From Takakia lepidozioides (taxonomy: Eukaryota > Streptophyta > Takakiopsida > Takakiales > Takakiaceae), in NCBI GenBank assembly GCA_030704615.1, contig CM060731.1, positions 63,652,756-63,716,755 on the forward strand: 64,000 bases of DNA. The letters are read 5' to 3'. Under the pieces are notes generated by a model that was given only the letters and a program-made list of their open reading frames with translations, ran no database searches and had not been told where the DNA came from. Position 1 is the first letter of the stretch, and each line of letters begins with the position of its first letter. The position numbers and the translations under genes were made by a program. This document shows, in pieces, positions 55,708 through 64,000 of the stretch.

Positions 55708-58700
55708 ATGGCTGATTGTTATTTGTTCCCTGGAGAGGCTACTATTCCATTTGATCACTTGAAAAGGGATGGCGAACGAGTTCGCTTCTGGTACACTGAG
55801 CATGAGCATGCTACAATGATCGCGTACTGCCACACCAGGTGTAGAGAGGCCAAGGTGGAGGGAGCAAAGGGCCGGCCTAAGTTCAAATGTCCTTATTGTG
55901 GGGCAGTAAAGGTAGATAAGAGCAGATTGAATCGGCATATTGTCGATGGAACGGCTGCATGTATGGCCAGACCGAAAGGAACAAAACCGTTTCCTGATGC
56001 GGAGCTCAAGCATGCCATGGCTGTTGAAAATGTGATGAATTCTGTTCCAGCTTCTTCTGTTGATGCATATCATGCATGGATTCTGCAAAATAGGGTGGCT
56101 TTGGGTGAGATGCAGATCCTATTGAAGTGCCTGCTGTTGTACCTTCTTCAGCTATTTCTGCTGCAGAGGTTCCATCTTCTGGTGCTCCTGCTGTTTCTGT
56201 CCCTGGTCCTTCTATTCGGCAGGTTTCTAACGAGAGAGACAAGCGGCGATTGAGCCCGCCTCTACCTGTCCCTATTGCAAAGAAAATCAACATTGGAAAC
56301 CGGGGAAACCGGAGCTCAAGGTTCATCTTGCGAAAGCGAACTCCAGGCTCAATCCTTCTGCTACCGCATGGCCTTATTCCTCAGTTCCCATTTCCGAATG
56401 TCAATGAGAAGGGGTTTTGGCCGGCATTCCAAGAATTTGTTGCGCGAGGCGAGGGCGCAGTCCATGCGACAGCTGCAAAATCAAGTCGGGTTCTATCGAC
56501 AGACAATCAAGTTGGATTCCCTGCCATTTCTCTGTTTTTCAAATTTTGGGCTGTTGTCTATCCATGTAACCCCTTGTGTTACCCCCCCTGTCTCTCCTGT
56601 GGCGTGTAACCAGAGTGTAACCCACCTACAGAGGACCCCTTTTAAAAACTCCTATGGTGTGTAACCCACCTCTGTGTAACCCCGTGTAGCCCATCTTGTT
56701 TGTAACCCTTTTTCATGTGTAACCCCTCGTGCTGTAACCTTTTTCTCTGGTGTAACCCCTCACGCTGTATTGCGCAGGGAGCTCGATATCATCTTAGAAG
56801 CGATGATATGGACAGTGTTGTTGCTGCCCACAAGGCGTTTACTGCCCAGCCGGATCATGGTCCGTTAATGATAGAGGAATTGAATCGGGTGAAGGAGTAT
56901 TTAGAGAGCATTGGGCATCCTGACATGCCAAAGCAGGAAAAGAAAAAAGGTGGGAGACTTACACGAGTCCATCGAGAGAGCCAAGCCTCACATGATGATG
57001 ACACGATGGACGAACTAGCTGTTGGCAATACCGACCTTGACGATGCCAGAACTTCAAATCCTCTTGTCATCACTATTACTGTAGATGGAATCAAAGGTTT
57101 GGTTGTTCCAGATCCATTGGAATTCACTCGTGGTTTTGCCGAAGGATTGATCAGTCAAATGGAGAATCTCACCAAACCGCACATTGGACCGCCACCACTC
57201 CTTTTGAGAATTCTGGCCCACAACGATGTAAGAAATCATGGCAGGTCAGTTTCCCAAACGCATCCCAGGTTGGGGTTCACGACTGAACTTCTGGAAAGTG
57301 CTCTTACGGCCTCAAAGGTGAAGGACCTGGTCGATGAGTATTACGGCTTTAGTCTGATGTACTTTGCACAACCTGGTGACGGAATTGCGACCTTGGATTC
57401 TGAGCTCGAAGACTTAAGATCGAGTTTGAGTACAGAAGAGTGGGGTGACCGGTCAATTAAGATCAACGGAGCTATACAGTTTTGCAAGGCAAGCCGTCGT
57501 CGCGCCGCCCATCACTTTGCGATCCAACAGAGAGAATCGTTTATCCAGCTTTGGTGTTGTGGCCTCTTCAGCGAATCACCAACAGAAATGGACTTCAATG
57601 CGCATTTGGGCATCCAGTATATGAGAGACCTTGGGTCTGTAGTGCCTTGGTATCTCTGTAAGTGTTACTCCATCCACTGTCACCCCTCTCGTCGTGTAAC
57701 CTCTTTGTGTGTAATCTTGTAATCATTGTAACCCTCGCTATGTGGAACCTTGTAACTCAGTGTAACCCTCGTTGTGTGTAACCCTCGCTATGTGGAACCT
57801 TGTACTCAGTGTAACCCTGTAATCAGTGTAACCCTCGGAGTATGTAACCCTGTAATCAGTGTACCCCTAATGGTACCCCTCGCTGTGTTACCCTAGATTT
57901 GTTACCCTCTCATTGTGTAATCTCAGTAGTGTAACCCATTGCAAACTACTGTCTCTAACAGGGTGGTGTAACCCACATCGTGTAATCCGAACCACTGTCT
58001 TGTCCTAGTCAGTGTAACCCTTGCACTTTCAAAAACCTCGTTCCACGACTAAAAACCTTTGTCTTTTCCCCGATGCAGATGAGTCCGAGCTCATGACCAA
58101 TCAAGTCGCCAATGCGTTCAAAAACCTTTTTGAGGCTCAACGTGAGCTTCACGAAGTTGTGTATGGGGCCCCTCCACAATGCGATACAGGGGGCGCAGGG
58201 GGCGCGCAGACGAGTGATGGGCCAATTTCCGCCCCGCAGAGCGACGATGTACATGATGAGGACATCATTCCAAGTCAATCTGCCGTTGTATCTTTGTCGC
58301 AGGTTGGTGAATTGTACTCAACCCAGCTGCACTTAGGGGTGAACCTAGCAGACTTGACGCGGGATTTGCCCATGAATTCTGATACTGATACTGAAGATGA
58401 TACATCAAGGTGGAACACCCAAGTGCGAACCTCTTTGTCCGCAGCCCTAGTCATTTCTTTTGAAGGTCTTAATCGAAGAATCGGGGACCCGATTGACCCA
58501 GAGTCTGTGTATGACTTTGAATCTGGAGATGCTGGGTTGAACCCTCGATGCAGCAATGTAAGTATTTGTCAGGATCATGTGGTCAACCTCTCTCAGAATG
58601 ACCCAGCCTTCGTGGGTCCCATTGATGCGCAGGGTGACACTGCAAGGGGAGGATGCCCTGAAACCGAGGGTTACACTACCCTGAGGGTGACACTGTGCAG

Positions 58701-61093
58701 AGAGGAGCAACAGGGAAGGAGGGTTACACTGCACCTCAGGGTGACATTGCGGATACCGGTGTGGCTGACAATGCCGTGAGGGACATTGTCGTGGGTGACA
58801 CACCATTGCCCGTGAACACTGCAACTTCCGTTGAGAGTGACATTGACATGGGTTACACTGATAGGGGTGACACCCCACAGCCAACCCACATGGTAGATGT
58901 CAGTGAGTGTAACACTGTCATGGATGACATTCCACTACCACTAGTCGTGGAAGGTGACACTCCTTTGCCACGGCCACTAGTCGCGACGGATGACGGTCTT
59001 CCGCTAGTCAACATGGTCTTGGAGGGTGCGGAGAAGGGCGACACAATCAAGGATGGCATTGAGGAGGTTGATGCAAAGAAGAGTGACATCGACATGGGTG
59101 ACACGGGGAAGGGTGTCACCGAGGAGGTTGTCAGTTGGAAGGGTGACACAAAGCAGGGTCACACTGAGAAGCGTTTCACTGTGGAGAGTCACGAAGAGAA
59201 GGATGTTGCGGAGCATCTAGACACTGAGAAGAGTGACACTGCCAAGGGTGACACACATAAGATTGTTACTCAGCAGAGTGACACTGGGAAGGAACCCGAT
59301 GAGAAGGGTGACACTGCGAAGAGTGACACTGATAATGCGGCCAAAGAGAAGGGTGACACTGAGACCAGTGACACTGGAAGGTAGCCGGAGAGAAGGGTGA
59401 CACTGAGATGCGTGACTCTGAGGAGGTAGCTGAAGAGAAGGGTGACACTAAGAAGAGTGACACTGAGGAGGTAGCCGAAGAGAAGGGTGACATTGAGAAG
59501 GAAGCCGAAGAGAAGGGTGACACTGAGAATCGTGACACTGAGGAGGTAGCCGAAGAGAAGGGTGACACTAAGAAGCGTGACAAGGGGTTTGAACAGAAGG
59601 GTGACACTGACAGGGGTAGCACCGAGGAGGTGAGCTGTGACACTTCTGCCCTTGGTCAATCACCTCCCCAGCACGTCTCAGACGAGGGAGTGCAGTCTTC
59701 AGCACTTGCAGCAAACTCAGAACAAGGCACCTCTGGCTCAGAAATTCCCCCTACCGGCGGCATTGTCAGGGTTGCAGAGAATCCCAGGAGGTCAAAACGG
59801 CCGCCTGCTCAAAGAAAGCGGTTGGCTGAACCCCCTAGCGCTGACAAAGAAGTATCTGTTCTTGTCGCACCCAAAAAACAGCGAACCAAACCGAAAGGCA
59901 AAAGTGCAGGGGTCTCGGAGGTTGACGTTGTCCAGCAGCAAGAGGTCCTTGCCAAGCACTTGCGGGAGCGTTCGAGGTACCTCATTGTACTTTGATCCTC
60001 TCTGATTTTGAATATTGATTATAACTCTTGTATGATGCATCGTAATGTTCGTAATGTGTGGTTTGTTGTGCAGACTAAAACAACGGTACTTGACAAAGTT
60101 CAGAATGGTGTCGGACCCTCCTGGGGCGCCCGAAGTGAAGTTTTATTATGGCGATGCCTTCTTGGCTTCTAGTCCGTTACAGTTTTACTTGGAAGAGACA
60201 GATTTTGAGCCGATGTATAAAATAAGAGCAACTGTCACAGATGCATTGCTCTCGGGTTACAACAAACTTCTGGAGGCCAAATTGTTTAAGGCTATCGCAC
60301 CTGAGTTTGTCATCTGTGCTCCTTTCCAATGGCATGTCATGCGTACCAATGGTAACGATCTGCAGACGCTATTCGGGTTGGTGCAAGAATGGTACACTCA
60401 GGATGCCCGAGGGATGGTGTTCACAAAGAATCGAGATCTTGTGGACGTGGTTGTCATCCCTATTGTCTTCGAGTAAGTAATTTCAGCGTTGACTGAGCAT
60501 GTTGGGTTACACTCCTCTATTCTAGACTGAGTTGCACTAGTGACTGCTGACTAGTTGTGTAACACCGTTTAGAGTTACAGTACAAAGGGTTACACTACTG
60601 GGTTACACCACAATGGGTTTCATTGGAGATGTTTTTTTCTATTCTGACGTAACGGCTTTGTTTGTGTTGCAGTGATCACTGGAGTGTTGCTGTTTTAGAG
60701 CGCCGAGGTCGGATAGTACATTTGGACTCCCATAAAACCATTGCCCGACCCAAACTCATTGAAGGAATTTTGCGAAATTTTGCCATAGCGTTCTTTGATT
60801 TCATGCCTGGATCTGATGACTTCAGTTACGTCATGGAGAGGATGGAATGGTTTGAGGCCAGTGTCCCCCAGCAACGGAGCTGTTGGGAGTGCGGCTATTA
60901 TGCACTTTGTTTTGTGCAATTTTACTTGGAGTGGAAGTTCAATGTGAAAACCACAGAAGATCGAACCTGTCATAGGCGGGCGTTTACTGCAAGTTGGTTC
61001 AACGAGTCAACCATGATAGCTTCCCGTACTCATATGATTAGTTGGCTGTGTGACGAGATGGACAAAGACTTGGTCAGATGGCCAAAGAAATAA
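55708..61093 (+). CDS. BED-type zinc finger/Ulp1 (C48) cysteine protease gene of a MULE
   Basis: ATG 55708 (MADCYLFPGEAT) begins an exon with a BED-like finger (FKCPYCG...NRHIVDGTAAC). Further exons: 56778-57657 (helical domain), 58079-58557 (acidic), about 59000-59977 (KGDT/KSDT repeats then basic RRSKRPP and PKKQRTKPKGK), 60074-60472 and 60673-61093. The last two, joined in frame, form a Ulp1-type SUMO protease: His in DDHWSV, Asp in HLDSHK, Gln in VPQQRSC and Cys in WECGYY, the complete H-D-Q-C set. Introns are full of GTAACCC/GGGTTAC. Frame changes occur near 56110 and 59385, so the 5' half may not be functional, but the protease exons are clean. Ulp1 genes carried by MULEs are known as Kaonashi elements. 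Confidence 0.72.
56570..56777. repeat. GTGTAACCC repeats, intron 1 of the BED/Ulp1 gene
   Basis: GTGTAACCC words run up to the acceptor at 56776-56777. The sense is GTAACCC. Confidence 0.85.
57658..58078. repeat. GTGTAACCC repeats filling intron 2 of the BED/Ulp1 gene
   Basis: The donor GTAAGT (57658) is itself embedded in a GTAA word. About 20 GTGTAACCC/GTAATC copies follow, to the acceptor at 58077-58078. Confidence 0.85.
58600..59620 (+). repeat. GGTGACACT/GGTTACACT repeat, apparently coding (KGDT/KSDT)
   Basis: From about 58630 the word GGTGACACT or GGTTACACT recurs every 20-40 bases. From about 59030 the spacing becomes a multiple of three, and the frame reads EKGDT, EKSDT, KKSDTEEVAEEKGDT repeatedly, continuing into the basic region of the BED/Ulp1 gene. 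A frame change lies near 59385. Confidence 0.85.
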
Positions 61094-62451
61094 ATAGCGT
61101 CTCTTGATGCATTTTTGCTTCTATGTGGTTTGTTCGTAACACTTCACAGTTTGGGTTTCATGCAATGGGCTTACATGGGGTTACACCTTATAAGGTTACA
61201 TGAAGTGGAATCATAGACAAGTACTTGGGTACACCTTTGGGCCCTGGGGCAATGGGCTTACACTCTGTGGGTTCACACATAAGTGATGGGTTACACCATG
61301 CCGGGTCTCACAACGTGGGGTTACACTTATGGGTTACATACAATGGCGTAGGGTTACATGGTTGGGCCTTCCTGGCTATGTCAGGGTCACGTTGCTGAAA
61401 CAGTATACTTTCGTGGCATGTAACCCCACCTCGACTATGCGCATTTGTTTTATTTTTTATTTTTTTCGCACTGAAGTGTTTGTGCACTGAAGTTCTCAGA
61501 TTTATACTACATGGGGTTACATACATGAGGGCTATGTACAATGGGTTACATACGATGGGGTCACAATAGTGTGGGGGTAACATCTGGTCGGGCTACATAC
61601 TTCTTGGAGTTACAACACTCTGGGTTACACTCACTCAAGAGGGTTACACAGTTCTAAGTTACACTGTGCACAATGAAAGTGGGCAGGGTTGCCTATACAA
61701 GGGCTACGTGTCGTGGGGATACATAAGATGGGGTGATGTAGCATCGGGGTTTATAGCGTGCACCCCAAATTGTACAATGGGTTACATGCGATGGGGTGAC
61801 ATCAATGGGGGTTACATGTGGTCGGGATACATACTTCTTGGGGTTACACAACAACAAGTTACACTCCGGAGGGCTACACTGGTCCATAACATAGGTTGAA
61901 CGGAATGATTATCTATCTCATGGATTACACACAAATTGGGTTACACATAGAGGGGTTACACATACAGGGGCTAGTGTTGGTGACTAAAGGTGCTCGACTT
62001 CAGCATCTTCCCACTCTGTATTGAAGGGTCATGTAACCCTGGCAGACTAACCCAGACCCTGTAGTCACATTGTAGTCATCCACTTATAATTCTCAGAGTT
62101 ACACCACTGACAGCAATATTCTATGGGGTTACATACTGGGTTACACTGTTGATAGTTACATTGCAGTTACACCACAATGAGTTACACTGAAGAGGTTCAC
62201 ACTCATCTGTGTTACACTGTGTGGAGTACCACAGATGCGAGTTACACTAAGTAGAGCTATGTTACGTTATGAAACCCCAGACAGTGTAACCCTGCGGTGT
62301 GTCACCCCGGCCCATGGGTGTCCCATTGAGTGGGTTACATAGGTTGAATGTGGATGGAATGGCAAAGTGAATAACAACCCATGAACAGACATGTACTTCA
62401 TATTAAACTTGGTGATCACAAAATAAGTGTCATTGCCAATGGACTCAATGG
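61094..62451. repeat. GGGTTACA-rich intergenic region between convergent Ulp1 and MULE genes
   Basis: Dense GGGTTACA, GGGGTTACAT and GGTTACACT words throughout, nearly all in the GGGTTAC sense, with a flip to GTAACCC near 62030 and 62285. No gene was seen. Confidence 0.9.
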
Positions 62452-63660
62452 TCACTTACTACGGAACCGGTCTACAAAATCTACTTTCCTGGCAAGGGAC
62501 ATGTTGTTTCCATCATCATTTTTTATGAATGGAACTGCTTGAAGAGGGTGCAACAGACCTTTGTCGATTCTAACTTGTAAAGTGGACAGCCTCCCACGAA
62601 CACAACGAAGCTCGGCAAGCAAATGTTTGCGCATTGTTTCACTCTCATTGCCAAGAAGCGACAGGGACTTCATCTCAGATTCAATTGATGAAACATCCGA
62701 TGGCTCCTGCCGACCACACTGGGATGATGCTGAGCACCCTGTAGGCTCTGCTAGATTCACAACTTCCTCCTCTGCATCAATATCTGGAAGTTCCGATTTC
62801 ATCAACATGTGAAGACCTCCATGAATGGTCCCGAGCTTTGTGCCACAGAGCTTCACAATAGCCCTTCCTTCAGATTTGGCTTCATCAATTGAAGAACGCG
62901 GATTTGATGTTTGCACAAGTTACCCTTCAAAGCCCATGGACAATCGCAACAAGCCCAGGTGGTCGCAGGTGCATAGATTGTGTAGCTTCGACCGGCCGTT
63001 TGAACACTATCCACAATCGCCGGATAACCAGGAACAGTGGGCAAATGAACATTGACATCAGGGATCTCTCTTGCAGTCCAAACAGCATTACTGATAAATT
63101 CCTCATGTCGTACATTCCTTTTGAAGCCTTTCGATTCCAAGTTATCTCTATACCAATAGTGGGTTAGAACAGGACCCACGAGTTCGCTGATCAGCCAATC
63201 GATTCTCCTGCCATCAAGCCTTTGCTTTCCCGAGCGTAAACGAGCCTTCAAATTTCCGTGCCAAGATTCAATTGTGGCATTAGTATCCTGACTTGCGTGG
63301 GGAATATAACGAGCCCCCGTGATCCACATGCTCAGTTTTGGGACCCATTCCATTCTGATGTAACGTAGGAAGTCACGCGCAAGCGGATAGGAATAATTCA
63401 AATCTTCCAGTCGCTCCAGCGCCCACTCTTCTGGGGTGACTCCCACACAGGCATTAATGCCGTACATTACGTCGCCAAGCTGTTTCAAAACAGCATTGCG
63501 AGTGTATGGATCGGGCATCTTACGCCAAGAATGTTTTAGCCAAGCGCGGCGAACATGCCAAAGGCATAGAAATATCGTTACGTCCCCAAACGATTCCCTG
63601 CACGCACACACATCAAATGCCACCCAATCCATCAGTGTAACTCGTTATCAGAGGAACTCT
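62452..63660 (-). pseudogene. MULE transposase with SWIM zinc finger (Kaonashi-like), 5' part outside window
   Basis: The main frame (63632-62853) reads FLCLWHVRRAWLKHSW, then NATIESWHGNLKARL with the catalytic-type Glu, then a SWIM finger WACCDCPWALKGNLCKH. A frameshift near 62862 moves to a frame that ends at 62452 with a helical C-terminal domain (RAIVKLCGTKLG, ...DFVDRFRSK). At the N-terminal side a second frame change near 63632 joins RVPLITSYTD; upstream sequence is TTACAC-rich intron. Most of the DDE core lies beyond the window end or is deleted. It converges on the Ulp1 gene, the usual layout of Ulp1-carrying MULEs. Confidence 0.78.
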
Positions 63661-64000
63661 TCGCAGTGTAACTCGTAGGAGTGTAACTCTTCAAAGTGTC
63701 ACTCTTAGTAGTGTGACTCATGTAACCCCTCGTGCATCTGGTCATGTAACTATCAGTGAAACTCACAGCACTGTAACCCAACACATATAACCCCTCGCAG
63801 CGCTATAACGCAATCCATGTTACACCGTGTAACTCTCAGAGTGACCCAACCCATACAACCCTCTGCGATGCTCCCAGTGTAACTCACATGCTATAGCAGT
63901 GCAACCTAATCCATGCAGGACTGCGGATGACACGCCGTGTAACTCCCAGTGTAACTCACAGTGTAACCCTCTGTCTACCTCATAGCAGTGTAACCCTCAG
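63650..64000. repeat. GTGTAACTC/GTGTAACCC repeats at window end
   Basis: GTGTAACTC, GTGTCACTC and GTAACCC words continue to the end of the window in the GTAACCC sense, probably an intron of the MULE gene or the start of the opposite end of the element. Confidence 0.85.

Noticed and set aside
53640-64000. GTAACCC repeats as telomeric DNA
   Set aside because: The heptamer differs from the plant TTTAGGG type, spacing is irregular, strand switches, and genes lie between blocks. An interstitial satellite of a transposon fits better.

Overview
The window looks like nuclear DNA of a green plant of the streptophyte lineage. It carries a leucine-rich-repeat/malectin receptor kinase, GT-AG spliced genes, a Ty1/copia element primed by the plant-type initiator-Met PBS, SINEs, LINEs and MULE transposases. 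The species cannot be read from the sequence. The unusual gene families fit a charophyte alga or a seed-free land plant better than a crop genome, but that is inference. Only two ordinary host genes look intact: an SMP-30/gluconolactonase-like gene (15925-17629) and a receptor kinase (29150-32382). Nearly everything else is mobile or mobile-like.

Layout. 1-11.1 kb: a possible 11-kb DNA transposon. Imperfect GC-rich inverted repeats at both ends enclose a decayed MULE/SWIM transposase (minus strand) and, divergent from it, a decayed gene joining a ParB-like domain to a beta-class N6/N4-type DNA methyltransferase domain (plus strand). The introns of that gene hold about eleven copies of a palindrome. 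11.1-15.9 kb: a tRNA-derived SINE and a TIR element with a long inverted repeat. 15.9-17.6 kb: the SMP-30 gene. 19.16-25.98 kb: three LTRs of a small non-autonomous retroelement in tandem, with a complete but broken copia element nested in the first copy; the second copy keeps the empty site. 26.9-28.2 kb: an unrecognised decayed gene and a LINE tail. 29.15-32.4 kb: the receptor kinase. 33-43.6 kb: SINE copies, a long LINE remnant and two short elements with direct terminal repeats. 43.6-51.8 kb: three FCP1/NIF-like phosphatase modules and a second ParB-methyltransferase gene, with a separate palindrome family and an exon of RNA polymerase II CTD-like repeats. 52.8-53.3 kb: a GC-rich array of a third palindrome family. 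53.6-64 kb: a Kaonashi-like MULE with a BED-type finger/Ulp1 protease gene (plus) facing a MULE/SWIM transposase (minus), saturated with GTAACCC/GGGTTAC repeats that also occupy introns and appear to have become coding sequence.

The most interesting system is the pair of ParB-methyltransferase genes (4.9-10.4 kb and 47.5-50.8 kb). In prokaryotes and phages, ParB-like domains fused to DNA methyltransferases are known. Here the fusion is intron-split and eukaryotic, occurs twice in 64 kb, and each copy is accompanied by its own palindrome family with paired-arm changes. Both copies carry frameshifts or stops, so these copies are probably dead, while the family may be active elsewhere in the genome.
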